A stretch of 64,000 nucleotides of DNA from Cladophialophora immunda (lineage: Eukaryota; Ascomycota; Eurotiomycetes; Chaetothyriales; Herpotrichiellaceae), in NCBI RefSeq assembly GCF_000835495.1, contig NW_015622542.1, positions 828,485-892,484 on the forward strand, written 5' to 3'. Of the stretch, positions 31,474-43,207 are shown piece after piece. The stretch's first letter is position 1, and the number at the start of each line of letters is the position of its first letter. Under the pieces are notes generated by a model that worked only from the letters and a program-made list of their open reading frames with translations, did no database searches and was not told the origin of the DNA. Both the position numbers and the translations under genes were made by a program.

Positions 31474-32817
31474 ATGGGAGACGCTGGGGAAGCAAGAGGC
31501 CCTCTGCGGATAGCCATCATCGGAGGAGGCATAGGTGGACTAAGTCTTTTATTAGGGATCTTGAGACACTGCGACCGACGCGCTATCGAACCACACCTTT
31601 ACGAAGCTGCCCATGCGTTTTCTGAGATCGGTGCTGGCGTTGGCTTTCTCCCCAATGCGGTGCGAGCCATGCGTGTGATCGACCCTAGAATCTACGAATC
31701 CTACAGCCGAATCGCAGACACGGCGCCCCCGGTAAAAGTCAATGGCCGAGAAATGTCGGTCTTCTCCAGTGTTTATATGGGCATGGACGGAAAAGGAGGG
31801 ACCAACACGGCCAAGGCCTTGGAAGAGATTTGTACAATCCACAACGACAATAGGTTCCGCAATATCCACCGGGCAGTTTTCTTGGACGCGATGGTGAACC
31901 TCTTGCCTGGTGGTTTCCAGGGAGGTTTGGTCAGTTTCAACAAAAGGTGCACCGACGTCCAAGAAGATGGAGAACGGGTCAATGTTCACTTTGCGGATGG
32001 CACCTCGCAAACCTTCGATGCTGTTGTTGGTTGCGACGGTGTCAAGTCGCGGGTGCGGAACATCCTTCATGGAGAACAGGAAAAGTACGAACCGCAGTTC
32101 ACGGGCAAGTATGCCTATCGAGGACTCATCCCAATCCACGATGCTATCAATGCTCTAGGAGAGGAGATGGCAATGACCCAAGCTCTACTTTTCGGCTACG
32201 GGGGTCATCTCGTCACGTTTCCAATCGATCAAGGCAAGACGCTCAATGTTGTCGCCTTTAGAGGTGCCTCGGAATGGAACCATGGCACAAACTGGGTTGT
32301 TCCCGCCACCGTTCAAGACGCGCTCGAAGATTTCAAAGAATGGAGCGAACCGGTGAAAAAGCTGCTCTCTTTGCTGAAAAGACCGGACAAATGGGGACTC
32401 TTCGATCTCCCTCCTGCAAAGTCATTCGTCAAAGGCGGCAAAATTTCTCTGCTGGGTGATTGCGCCCATGCTTCCACGCCCCACCTCGGCGCAGGGGCCG
32501 GTATGGCTATAGAGGATGCGGCTGTTCTAAGTCGACTTCTTGGGGAAATCAAACGACCCGAGGCAATTCAACTTGTGAAGGCCTTTGCCGCATACGATGT
32601 GGCTCGGAGAGGGCGTGATCAACAGCTTGTGACTGCAAGCAGGGATGCTGGTGTGCTTTATGAATTTGAAAGACCTGGAGTCGAGGATGACATTGAGCAA
32701 ATCCGGCATATTTTGAGAAATCAGTGGGACTGGGTTTGGAACTTGGACATTGAAATTCATTGTGAAGAGGCTATCGGACTGATGCACCGTCCAGACATGC
32801 TGGATGGCTCAGTCTGA
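31474..32817 (+). CDS. FAD-dependent monooxygenase, salicylate hydroxylase-like
   Basis: Group A flavoprotein monooxygenase of 447 residues, single exon, probably cytosolic, hydroxylating an aromatic compound with NAD(P)H and O2. The FAD-binding GxGxxG is IIGGGIGG (residues 15-22). The second dinucleotide motif lies in VVGCDGVKSRVR, and the FAD ribityl/pyrophosphate motif is LLGDCAHASTPHLGAGAGM (near 326-344). The ATG at 31474 sits ten residues before the first beta strand, as expected. The family contains salicylate and 6-hydroxynicotinate hydroxylases and many secondary-metabolism enzymes. No polyketide or peptide synthetase gene is nearby, so a catabolic role is more likely. The substrate cannot be named. 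Confidence 0.92.
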   Translation: MGDAGEARGPLRIAIIGGGIGGLSLLLGILRHCDRRAIEPHLYEAAHAFSEIGAGVGFLPNAVRAMRVIDPRIYESYSRIADTAPPVKVNGREMSVFSSVYMGMDGKGGTNTAKALEEICTIHNDNRFRNIHRAVFLDAMVNLLPGGFQGGLVSFNKRCTDVQEDGERVNVHFADGTSQTFDAVVGCDGVKSRVRNILHGEQEKYEPQFTGKYAYRGLIPIHDAINALGEEMAMTQALLFGYGGHLVTFPIDQGKTLNVVAFRGASEWNHGTNWVVPATVQDALEDFKEWSEPVKKLLSLLKRPDKWGLFDLPPAKSFVKGGKISLLGDCAHASTPHLGAGAGMAIEDAAVLSRLLGEIKRPEAIQLVKAFAAYDVARRGRDQQLVTASRDAGVLYEFERPGVEDDIEQIRHILRNQWDWVWNLDIEIHCEEAIGLMHRPDMLDGSV

Positions 32818-32918
32818 GGTACAGTAACCCTAAGAGGGTCATGGCTGTGTCGCGCCATACTTGACCCGATCATCATCTCCCACCACGATTGAAATGCTGT
32901 GTGCACATCCAATAGTCT

Positions 32919-33741
32919 TTACTTCTTCCCACTACCCAAGTTCTCCTGGATCGCGCCTACAAGTGCTTGTTAGCCTACCGGAACACCGATGATCTCGCAC
33001 TGGAGATAGCTCTTGAAAGTCACTTTCTAAGAAGGGGAACCCACCTCCCACTGCCCCTTGTTCTGTGAACTGTTTCCCGATAGCTCCCTTGGATGAGAAG
33101 GGGCCGCCGACCGCCTGTTGGAGGTAAAACGTCAGAGCGACCTCGTACAATATACAGCGTACACCATCCTTGATTTGCAGATCGATATATCTGGTTGTCG
33201 TGACGGAGCGGATCGAACTCACCTCGCCGACGCTGCCGATGGCTCCCTCAGCTGCATGGTGTTATATTAAGTGCTGTCTGGTCTTACTTCTCCTGACTCA
33301 CATGTGAATTGTTTGCCAACTGCGCCGTCCTTATCAAAGACCGGTTTCTTGTCTCCCTGCATTTGTTCGGCGGCTGGGGATTGTGAGAAGCTTGGTCAGA
33401 GGAACGTGCTCAGGATGTGACATACCTGATTGTACAGTGCCACCTGCAAATGACCTGCTGTCAGTGACGAATCTCAATTGACACCTTCAAGTATCTCACT
33501 CACCAATTGATCCCTCGGGCGTGAAATTCTTTCCCACTGCACCTTCGCTGCTCAGCGGACCACCGGCCTTTTCTCCCAGTTGTCCAATAGCTGCCACCCG
33601 TGGTTAGTCTGAGCCAAACCTCAAAGGGCTTCGTGAGGGGGATTCGTCGAGAAACAGGTCAGTCTCACATCCTTCCGGCTTAAACTGAGAGCCGACGGAG
33701 CCTTTGTTGGCGTCGAGCGCGGACTTGTCTTGATCAGACAT
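32919..33741 (-). CDS. Small Gly-rich repeat protein in 7 tiny exons
   Basis: Protein of 128 residues assembled from exons on the minus strand 33741-33669, 33590-33504, 33443-33426, 33373-33302, 33251-33223, 33114-33045 and 32956-32919. Every intron has GT..AG ends and every phase joins, ending at TAA 32919. The third exon is only 18 nt (GTVQS region) and the fifth 29 nt. The product begins MSDQDKSALDANKGSVGSQF and repeats a module of the form G-(A/S)-(I/V)-G-K-x-F-T-x-(E/Q)-G-(A/S)-(I/V)-G, with GGPxSSxGAVGKNF and GGPFSSKGAIGKQF variants. It is hydrophilic and Gly-rich with no signal peptide or membrane segment. Similar short fungal proteins exist but I know no function; a stress-protective, intrinsically disordered role is a guess. 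The splice model is manual, so single junctions could be wrong. Confidence 0.75.
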
Positions 33742-35117
33742 TCCTGTACTATCGTGAGCGAAGGCTAATCTATCTATTTAAACCTGGACTGACTTGCTAG
33801 ATATACCGAAAACGGCCTGGATTGCTGCAAATCGATTAGTCGTTGAGCTTTCCTGGTCTGGCAGGCAAGACGATTCATAGTTGGATCGGTGAATTGAATG
33901 AGGATTGCGGGCAGTCGATATCAGACTCGGGCTAGATGGGTATGCTTGACGTACCTGGCGAAATGTCAGTTGGCAGTTCACAGCATCACGGTTTGAGTTC
34001 CCCTCGCATCATCTTGACGTCAACAAGCCTCATGGTGCCGTACCTTGCTCTCAGGATGTTCTCAGGTTATGAATTGATCATATGGTGAGCTGACTCCGTA
34101 CACAGGTGAGTGCTGGTGACTCAAGACACGGACAATAAGAGGGTATTCGGATGTATTTTGTACCAGCAACCACCAGTTCGATCTGCAAGCACCCCTCCAA
34201 TGCCTCACCATCGACATCGACGTCATTGACCCATGGATGTTGATAGGCAGTGGTGATGATTCGATCCACAACCTTTCCCTCCCAAGGTTAAGGCTTGTGA
34301 GCACCGAGGAGTCTTCCACCCAATTGGTGCATGGAATTGAAATCTAGATGATTGTCCTCCGCTGCACCGTGTCAGGGAGACCACGGCTCGAGGTAGCCAC
34401 GAGCAATCAATGACGACGATGGCCAAGTTGGAAATACGAGGTGCGGGGGAATGACTGGCCATTCTGAGAAGATCTTGGTGGATGCGTGCAAAACTGACAA
34501 ACATGGCAAAGTTGACAAACACTGTCATGTTCCCATCCGCCTCGCCGCTATCTCAACTTGAGTTGCAGTACTGTATGATTAGAAGTAGAGCACCTACACT
34601 CTTCAATATGGCTGGCATTAAAGACTGCCGGCAAGGCCTACCGGACACTATTGCAAAATGTTCTCGCCCAAGGAGATTCCTGAACGCACTTCCTCCTGCC
34701 CAGAAGTGATTATGCCAATCTCCCAACGTGGATGGCGGCTGCCCCTCTCACAAGATGTTGGTCTCGTTGACAATGCAGGAAGCTACATGGCAACCTGCAT
34801 CCCGTCGATCTCACCTCTCACCTCCTTCGTCTCTCCGTTCTGCTCCATTGCACATCACTCACAAGGCCTAGCCTGACGAGTGTCCGAGGGTCTGCCTTTC
34901 GTTGGGAGTTTTTTTTGGATCTCGATTGGAATGCCCCATTGTTAATACTCTTGTCTTGGGCTCTGGAGTGATTTTGACCTCTTCGGCATATTACATGGAG
35001 GCTGTGAATTCACCCTTTCCATCCGTATCTTCCAATGATTGTCTCAGCATAAGAACGTCCACTTGAGACAAGAAAGGCACTGGGATTCGTTGTCGTCGGA
35101 TTGGCAACCAAGTGTCA
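33742..35117. other. Intergenic
   Basis: About 1.4 kb between the divergently oriented repeat-protein start and the MIF-domain protein. Only short, unsupported frames; promoters of both genes are expected here. Confidence 0.4.
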
Positions 35118-36147
35118 ATGACATCCACACCATCCTCTACCAGCCGCATCAATGCGACGGCCATCGAGAACGCATTTCCTACTCCTCCGACAGGCGAAAA
35201 TGTGCCAGAGAATGCATTCCACCTCAAAGGCCGCATGTCTCCAGCCCCCCACAAATTTCCGCTGATGCAACGCGCTCAATCGACTCCTCCAGATCTGACG
35301 CGCCCAAGTCAATTTGCTATAGGCGCAAAGAGCTCACAAGGGCAGCCTTCGGATGTCGCCAGCTTGGAGCAGTCGTGGAGCAGGCTGCGCTTGTCTAAGA
35401 AGAGGAGCCAATATTACGACGATGCTTTTGCATACCGCGAGTCAAACAATACAGCAAAGGAACGGGTCGCAAAAGACTGGGTGATCCTAGCCGAAATCAA
35501 GTTGAATTGCTGCGTAGGAATGGACACCCCCATTCTCATGCTGCGACTGACCGTGAATCCAGCTCGAGTCCGAGAAAGAATTCCTCATCGACCTGTCGTT
35601 TCGGTTGTCAGAGATTTATCAGCGTCCTGCGTCTTGTATCATGGCCATGGTTACTACTGACATTCCAATCCTTCTTGGCGGCAATTCCGAACCAGCATAC
35701 CATCTTACCATCACAGCTTTACCATCAGAAATAGCAGCCACCAAAAACAAGAGAAGTACACATTTGATTCAGGATTTTATTCATGATACGCTTCAGATTC
35801 CTCCAAAGCGGGGCGTTGTGCGATTTGATGCAGTCTCGGAAGAGAACCTGGCAACAAATGGAATGACTGCGCTGCAGGAAATTGAGCAGCTGGAAAGACA
35901 GTCTAACGACGAAGATGGCATGATGAGGGCGCTCAGCCGGCAAAGAAGTCGACGGAGCAAGAAATCCACGGCGCCAACTTTCGCAGAGAGATTTCGCGTC
36001 GGTCTGCCATCTATCAGATCAACGACTCCTTCAACTCAATTTTTCAATACCGTCGAAACTACAGAGTTCAAGACGACTTTGGCGAGTGGTCCCGGCAAGA
36101 AACGCGTCAAGAAGAGGCAAAGTATTCTAGGTTTCTTCAGGAAATGA
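35118..36147 (+). CDS. MIF-domain (tautomerase-like) protein, 2 exons
   Basis: Fungal protein of 326 residues containing a macrophage migration inhibitory factor/tautomerase domain. Exons 35118-35513 and 35563-36147; the 49-bp intron joins KLNCC to LESEKEFLIDLSFRLSEIYQ. A Ser/Pro-rich, disordered N-terminus (about 110 residues) precedes the MIF fold (about 120-235: YQRPASCIMAMVTTDIPILL, EPAYHLTITALPSEI, FIHDTLQIPPKRGVVRFDAV). A basic C-terminal tail (RQRSRRSKKS, KKRVKKRQSI) could direct it to the nucleus. In classic MIF the catalytic residue is the N-terminal proline; here the domain is internal, so tautomerase activity is doubtful. The start is the first ATG in frame (35118); an upstream exon cannot be excluded. 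Confidence 0.85.
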
Positions 36148-36578
36148 CCAGGACCAGTTAGATTACATTTTATTCACCACTGAGATCATTGAAACGGGAG
36201 ATTTCATGAGTAACGCAGTGACAGCCCTGGTATAATAAAGAGGAAGCGTTGGCTACTGTGCATACAATAGGACATAAAACAAATCCATGTACTCGGTTTT
36301 CAGTTTCTTTGAGGTGCCTATGAAACTCTTGCTCTGTGGCAGCGATTATTCACTTCTGCCTCATTTCACTCCAACTGCGCTCGTAGTTCCATAACTGCCG
36401 CTTCCTACCCTGATCTGCCCATTATCTGGAAGGCGGAACTCATAGAACATCGATGTCCTCTCTCGCCTTCCAAATCACCGACAGATACATACCAGTGACT
36501 ATCTAACAAGGCCAGAAACGTCAGGACTTACACTTCTTCTTCCTCCCTTATCCTCGCCCACCGCCATCAATAGCGAGC
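36148..36578. other. Intergenic
   Basis: 430 bp between two co-directional genes; nothing seen beyond the expected terminator and promoter. Confidence 0.4.
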
Positions 36579-37798
36579 ATGGATCTTACCGACCCCATCA
36601 AGTACTACAGAATCCTCGGCCTACCGAGGAATGCATCATTAGAAGAGCTGGACACGAAATACTTCGAACTTACAGAGTACTGGACCATGAGAGCTGAAAA
36701 CAACAATAACATCGAGCCAAAGCTGGAATTGCATCTTATCGACGAAGCTTACAAGGCCCTTCTGTCAAAATTCTTAGGAGAGAGGAAAGAGACGCCTCGG
36801 CCGGCACCACGAACATGGACAATAAGGGACATTATTCAGGGCCAGGATCGAATAACAAGATCTTGCCTCGACAACGGTGAGATGTGGAGCCCGCCACCTG
36901 AAGAGAGGTCTCCCTCACTCGAGTTTGAAGATATTTCGGAGAGGCTCAAAGCCGAAGTCGCCCTAGAAGAGCAGGAGAGATGCTTTGGAATTGCACCAGG
37001 TTTTTCGATCAGTGAGCTCGCAGGAGAACTTCACGATGCGCCGGATCGAGCGGCCATCGTCCGTACGTGACCAGAGGAGCTTCATGATTTTCGCTAACCA
37101 CTTGCGCTCCAGATGCTGTGAACTGTCAGGGAGTCTGGGGATATGGAGTTGCGCTGTATCTTAAGAAGCAGGTATGAATGCACCATTTCAGCCTATTCGC
37201 TGTCGCTGACACAATCAAGTATCCAGAGGCTTTCAAGATCTATAAGGCGCACTGCGAGACAGCAAATCGACCGTACGATCTCATTGGAACGTGCTTGCTT
37301 ATCCCTCCGCAGCCTTTAGACTACGAGCAAGAGATCATGATAAAGATCAAGGGTACCGACAAAAGCATTTCTACAGGCGAATCACTCTTCAGACCGCAAC
37401 GTTGGATCGCTTGCCTCTTCACGAGCATCGGCTACGGCAAACCAAATATGAAAACCAACAACCCAGGCAAAGACCCTGCAACCAAGATTGTCACCAATAC
37501 AAGAATGGCACTCGAAGATTTCAGAGTCCAGCTGGAGGCTTTTGGTCCCTCCAATTTCAACCCTAGAACCGCGTGGAAAACCGACAGTGATAAACCAGGC
37601 GAAATCTGGAGCCCGAAATTTAATAGCGGCGCATTCGGCGTGGATTGGGAGGATACTCGCATGTTGATCAGCGAAGAGTTTAAAGGATTCGAGCGGCCTT
37701 GGACTGTTGTGGATAATTCTAACAAAAGCGAACATGAATCTCTTGGTAGCGAGGACCAGAACGACGTTGCTGAACAGGGAGTCAAAAGGGCCCGCTAG
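36579..37798 (+). CDS. J-like domain fused to macro domain (ADP-ribose 1''-phosphate phosphatase-like), 3 exons
   Basis: Protein of 373 residues; exons 36579-37062, 37113-37171 and 37220-37798 join in frame. Residues 1-66 look like a degenerate DnaJ domain: KYYRILGLPRNASLEELDTK for helix I/II and IDEAYKALLSKF for helix III, but the HPD tripeptide needed to stimulate Hsp70 is absent. From about residue 145 a macro domain follows: ISELAGELHDAPDRAAIVHA, NCQGVWGYGVALYLKK (spanning introns 1 and 2), YPEAFKIYKAHC, LIGTCLLIPP, WIACLFTSIGYG and the late helix MALEDFRVQLEAF. This is closest to the Poa1-type macro domain, which hydrolyses ADP-ribose 1''-phosphate from tRNA splicing. An insert of about 35 residues sits between LIPP and WIACLFTS. 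The acidic C-terminal tail is disordered. Activity is inferred from the NCQG and TSIGYG loops. Confidence 0.83.
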
Positions 37799-38142
37799 GA
37801 GCCCCTGGGGCAGTGCAAATCTTGACATCGAGGGAGCACATGTTGAAGGAATATCGACCGAGGTGTGCACTCAAGGCGCGGATCTTGGTTCGATCTCTCA
37901 TGGCCTGCCGGGCACAGAACATGGGATGCTAGCGATGGCTTCACGCAGGAGGCAGTGGATGTTGCAGGCAGAGGCAATACAAGGCGTCAAAGAAAAGGGG
38001 ACGCGCTATCCTGCACTCGGCTTAGCTGCATTTTTCTCTTGGCATCAGAGAAATCTCAAAACTTGATCTTTTGCTCATGAGTGCCTCACATTACCTCCTC
38101 CATCAACTAGGGAAACCCTTTGGTGCTCCTCTCGGAACAACA

Positions 38143-40664
38143 ATGGAAGGGCCGGATTCTGACTTCCGACCGCCAAAAAGAGTCAAACTCGACGCAGTCC
38201 AGACAGATGGCGCGTGCGACAACGACGACTCCTCAAAAGCCCTGTCTCCTCGGCCAGCTGGCGTTCTGCCCACCGTAACCAAGAGTCTAGTCATGGACGA
38301 TAGCGCAAAAGAACGCGAGGTAGGTATCACTGCTTTTGTCGACGGATCTAGAAGCGTCTTTCGAGGGATTCTCAAGAAGAGATATACAGATTTCTTAGTC
38401 AACGAGATCTTACCTGGCGGAACGGTGTTGCATCTCCGATCAATGAGTGCGAAAGGCCTGCAATCAAATGCTTTGCACAGCATTGGTTTAGAAGGTACAG
38501 CGCAAGGTGCTTCGGAACATGTTGGGCATGGGACAACAGCATTGGAGCCATCATTGGAGCCATCTGTGGCAGAACATGAGACTTCACAAGCGACAGAGGC
38601 CACGGCAGATGCCGGAGCTTCAGATGCTCCGCAGGAGGACGGCTCTGGCGCCCAGAATCCTGAGGTAATCTTCCGTCAGCTGGAGAAACCGTCAAGACTG
38701 ACGCAATACAGGTTTCAGACAATGACCGCGCCAAACTCGTAGAATATTTCAGTGAGGAAACAGTGGTACAGATAATCTCCCTCTTTGAATCGATCTTGCG
38801 CAATCCAGGAAAGAAATCTCGAGAATATTCCACAGTTCGGACACCGTTCACTTCGGACCGCAGCATTCGGTCAAAAATCCATCAGGATATCCGCCGCATC
38901 TTCCACAGCAAGATTGACTCCACGACAGACAATGAAGGCATACTAGTCCTCACAGCAACACCACCATCAGCGAACAGCAATCGCAATCGTGGCTGGTCAA
39001 AACCTAATGAGAAATCCTCGCGACCGGGAAAGCTGAGTTGGTTGGAACGGGGTGGAGAATATGTCCATTTTACTCTCTACAAAGAAAACAAGGATACGCT
39101 TGAAGTCATCTCATACCTGACAAAGCAACTCAAGACGAACAACAAGACATGTCAGTTTGCGGGCACGAAAGACCGGCGTGCCGTGACCGTGCAGAGAGTC
39201 AGCGCTTACCGTGTCGAAGCAGAGCGCTTGGCAGCGCTGAACCGTTCTCTGAGATATGCTGCGGTGGGAGATTTCGAGTACCAGAAGCATGGGCTGGAAC
39301 TCGGTGATTTGGCTGGGAACGAGTTTGTGGTCACCTTGAGAGACTGCCACCTCGTCGAGTTGGGTGCCGAACAGAGCACTGCGGCAAGGAAGGCTGCTCT
39401 TCAGTCATATCTGTCGCAGGCGCTCCGTCAGCTTCATGAGTATGGTTTCTTGAATTACTATGGACTGCAACGATTCGGGACCTTCGCTACGCGCACCGAT
39501 GTCGTAGGTCTGAAGGTCCTGAAGGGAGACTTTGAGGGCGCGTGCGACGCAATCCTCGAATTTTCGCCCGTCGCGCTGAACAGCTCTAAATCCCAAGAAT
39601 CAGGCGTCCTTGTCGGCCAAGACGACCGTTCTCGTGCCGAAGGGATCAACATATGGCGAACAACTGGCAGGATCAACGATGCTCTCGACAAGGTCCCGCG
39701 CAAATTCTCTGCCGAGACAGCCTTGATTCGACACTTGGGCAAGCGGCCGCAGGACTACTTGGGTGCTCTTCTTGGAATCCAGCGCAACCTGAGACTCATG
39801 TATGTCCATGCGTATCAGTCGTTCGTGTGGAATCTCGCGGTGGGAGAACGATGGCGGCTGTTCGGTGGCAAGGTCGTGGAGGGCGACCTCGTGCTGGTCC
39901 ACGAGCACAAAGACAAGCAAACAGACGAGGGACCGCAGAAGCAGACGGTGGATGCAGATGGGGAAATCGTCATCGAACCGTCGGGGGATGACCGCGCCTA
40001 TGACGCCGACGACATGTTCGAGCGTGCCCGCGCTCTCACCGCCGCCGAAGCCGAGAGCGGCCAGTACTCCATCTTCGACATTGTCCTTCCCCTCCCGGGC
40101 TTCGATGTCGTCTACCCCGCCAACGCGAGCGGCGAGTGGTACAAGACGTTCATGGCCAGCGAGGCTGGCGGCGAGCTTGATCCGTACAACATGCGCCGGA
40201 GGCAAAAGGACTTTAGTCTGAGCGGTTCGTATCGCAAGGTGGTGGCGAGGATCGGTGCGGTCTTCGAAGTCGGCGTCCACGAGTACGGCGACAGCGAGGG
40301 GGACCGGCAGTTCGTCGAGACGGACATGGAGCGGATCAAGCGGGAAAAGGCCAATGCGGCTCAGGCACCAATTGAGGCTGCTGCCAATGAGGATTCATCC
40401 TCGAAGGATCTTATCGGCACCGCGCAGCGGCAGCAGTCACCACTGGACGAAGCGAACGCGAATGCGACTGCGAATGCGAATGGGGATGGGGATGGGGATG
40501 GCAATGGAAGTGACGCCGAAAGGGCGAATGTACCGCAGCGCACGAAACTCGCGGCAGTGCTCAAGTTCCAGCTCGGCTCAAGTCAGTACGCTACCATGGC
40601 GTTGAGGGAGCTATCCAAGGGAGGCATTCAAGCTTACAAAGCCGAGTTCACGGGCGGAAGGTGA
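38143..40664 (+). CDS. PUS7: tRNA/RNA pseudouridine synthase Pus7 (TruD family), 2 exons
   Basis: Pseudouridine synthase of the TruD/Pus7 family, 824 residues, modifying U13 of tRNAs, U35 of tRNA-Tyr, U2 snRNA and some mRNAs in yeast. Exons 38143-38664 and 38712-40664, with a 47-bp intron that joins AQNPE to VSDNDRAKLVEYF. N-terminal basic NLS-like PPKRVKLD, then the RGILKKRYTDFLVNEI block. The catalytic motif is AGTKDRRAVTVQRVS (Asp near residue 325), followed by GLELGDLAGNEFVVTLRD and the TruD hallmark NYYGLQRFG (near 422). The C-terminus TKLAAVLKFQLGSSQYATMA is typical. A low-complexity insert ANATANANGDGDGDG occurs near 40455-40505. The start at 38143 has a strong context (ACAACAATGG); an in-frame ATG at 38077 would add 22 residues and might be used. 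Confidence 0.93.
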
Positions 40665-41145
40665 CGAAGCCATAATCTGACGAAAATGCTATGCCACTCG
40701 ATGAAAGAAGACGTGGATAGAGATCAGACGTGTAATAGATCATCACCAAGAAGGACGAAAGTGTGAGCCCGGCAGGATAGCTATATAGATGAAATTGCTC
40801 TGGCTGTTATGGACCAGCAAAATGAGTGCAGCTTGATAGTGCTGCCCACGAGATTTTTGCCGACCAAAAAGCTCATCAACTGCATCTGACATACAGCCGA
40901 GTTCCCTGTAACCCTGATACTTCTTTGATTGAGCGAGGGCAGATATCGCGAGTTCCCTTTCCTCTCCTCCCGATTCAACTGATTCCCCAGCACACAAACG
41001 GTCGCGCAGATCAGGCATGCAGACTCCACACTTTCTCAGCTGTCCTTCGGTAACTTTGGGGAATTCCGTGTAGGAAAGAATCCACCGTAAAGCAGATTGA
41101 CGCCCAGGTTGGCAACAGCACCACCATTCCGTCGCCTGGAGAAAA
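40665..41145. other. Intergenic, convergent 3' ends
   Basis: 480 bp between two converging genes; overlapping short frames on both strands, nothing supported. Confidence 0.4.
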
Positions 41146-42667
41146 TCACGTCATTGTCAAATCCACCTCGTAGCCTTCGAGCATCACCAGAGCAGGGGAT
41201 ACTAAGACCGGTGGTGCGGTGTTTTCTAGCCGATTTTGAGCGAACACAGCTGGACGCAGACACAGGTAGACATGGTCATCCCGCGCGAATCCTTCGTTTT
41301 CTGGATGTGCCGGTTCCATCCAATCCCCATCAAACAGGCATCCGACAGCCGGAAGCCGGAAGCCGTACACCAGCGAGCACTTCGCCATGGTGGTCCTCAT
41401 ATCTAGCAGATCGAGGAGCGCGGCTTCCACGTGCTCTTGCCACTGGCGCAGTTTCTGGTCTTGAAGCTCAAACCCTTTGTTCTCCGGTTTGCCAACCCTT
41501 GCCGAGGGGATGGAAATGCTGATGAGAACCTTGTAGAGCTTCTCTTGGATTTCTGACGCTCGTCTCGGCAGCGCTGGTCTGATGACTTTGTCGATGTACT
41601 GGTTTGCTCTCTTGACACTCACATTGCGGGCGATGTAGTGGTTGTCTATCATATATGTCAGTCAGTCTCAGTCAGATTTCATCGTCTCATGGCAGATACG
41701 TACACTGCTCGCAGATGTTGAAAATCGTGCATTGCTCACAATTGGGCGAGGGGATATGTCTGAGGTTGTCGTCAAATGGTTTAAGTACCCATTCGTATAT
41801 TGCCGCAGCGGTGTAAGCACGGAATAGAATCTGGTCGCACATGTGGGGTCCGGCGATCAGGGCCTTCAGACGTCGGTCCGTCGGTCCGTCTCTAGGCGAA
41901 TCAACCAACAGACAACTTAGTTCGAGCGCCTCTCCCGTCAGTCCTGAGGAAGTCGGCATCACTGTTCTGGTTCCCAGCGCGAAGTGAGAGAAGCTTTCGT
42001 CGATTAGTTTCATGGTTTTCTGCAGGATATTTTGAATGTGTTGTTTAGGAAGAGGAGCCATGTAACCTGTGTCACCACGGTGCTCTCGAAGATAGTTGAG
42101 GAAGTTGAACTCCCATTCTTCAAGAGCCATAGAATAACGGCGGAAAGGGAAATCTGTGTCCAGCTCGCTGTCTGGAAGGTGGAAATGGTCGAGGTCGGAA
42201 AGGGGACTGGTTGTTGGGGCGATTGGCGACCCTGGAGGAGGGCTTTCTCTGACTTCATCTGCAGGAGCAACAGTGACCCTGTCGTCGTCTTTGCTTTGGG
42301 AAGTATCGCTTCCAGTAATCGACTTTGCCACTGTTTTCAGCCTGCGTTTTTTCGGTGTGGATGTTTGCCCCCTTCGCTCGAATCCCTCGCGCACTTGGGA
42401 TCTATAGTCTTCCCAGTTTCGGAGAAGTTGTTCTGGTTTGATCCCGAGTTTGCGAGAAATTCCATTGACCTTGTTCTGTATCTGCGTAGTGGTGCGGGCA
42501 GATACCCCCGATTTACCGTTGTTTTCAAGAAAGTGCGAATGAGCTTCTGCGACGACCTGAACGACGGTAGAGAAAGGCTTTTTGGCAAGGTAGTCCAGAG
42601 CGTCGAATAAAAGCAACTCCTCTACAAGGGTCCAGTGAGGATACATCGTGGAGGAGGGTTGTGACAT
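41146..42667 (-). CDS. Hypothetical protein with SANT/Myb-like N-terminus, 2 exons
   Basis: Protein of 487 residues; exons on the minus strand 42667-41704 and 41645-41146, with a 58-bp intron joining NICEQ to YNHYIARNVSVKR. I do not recognise the family. The first 90 residues (HWTLVEELLLFDALDYLA, TTTQIQNKVNGISRKLGI, LLRNWEDYRSQVREGF) have the Trp and helix spacing of Myb/SANT-like or homeodomain-like modules. A basic stretch PKKRRLK and a Ser/Pro-rich acidic linker follow. The C-terminal half is helical and contains CEQCTIFNICEQ and a Trp-poor globular region. A nuclear, perhaps DNA-binding, protein is plausible but is inference. It is divergently arranged with the Zn2Cys6/Hsp70-like gene. 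Confidence 0.7.
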
Positions 42668-43207
42668 TGGTCAGGCTCTGAACTTGAAGTTCAATAAGGG
42701 GATACGGGTTGTTGTCGGGCCCCTGGTTGGGCGAGAAGTGGAATAGGAGCGATGTGGAAGTAAGGGAAGGTGATCATCCGCAGTCGGCACACTGTGTATC
42801 TCCACGGCATGCCACTGTCAGTTTCAGCTGGATCAGGTCGGCGCCGAGATGCAGGTAACCGTGCGGTGTGTATTTTGGCGAGAAGGCTGTGGAGATCTGG
42901 TCTCGAAACAAATAAGCAATAAAAGCTGTTTGAAATACCCATCTAGTAACCCTGCAGTCCCCCGCTGCCCAGAGTTTGTAGCTGCGAGAAAGGCACAAAG
43001 GAAGTGAAGATAGTTTGGAGGTGTTCATCTGTATCTTGAGCGTCAGGCAGACGCACCTGTCTTCCTTCCTTATTAGAGCTTGAGAGATTTCTGAGAAGCG
43101 CTCCTTCGATCTGTCGCCCGCTTGGTAGTGGCAAAGGTCCCTTACCTCACCTCACCTCTATCTCACTTTTACCTCACTCACCTCACTTACCTCACCTCGC
43201 TATTAAT
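42668..43207. promoter_or_regulatory. Shared divergent promoter with CCTCA repeats
   Basis: 540 bp between divergent starts. Immediately upstream of the Zn2Cys6/Hsp70-like start (43141-43198) lies a pyrimidine-rich run with repeated ACCTCA units (ACCTCACCTCACCTC, TTACCTCACTCACCTC), a simple-sequence element that may act as a transcription-start CT-box. Confidence 0.5.
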
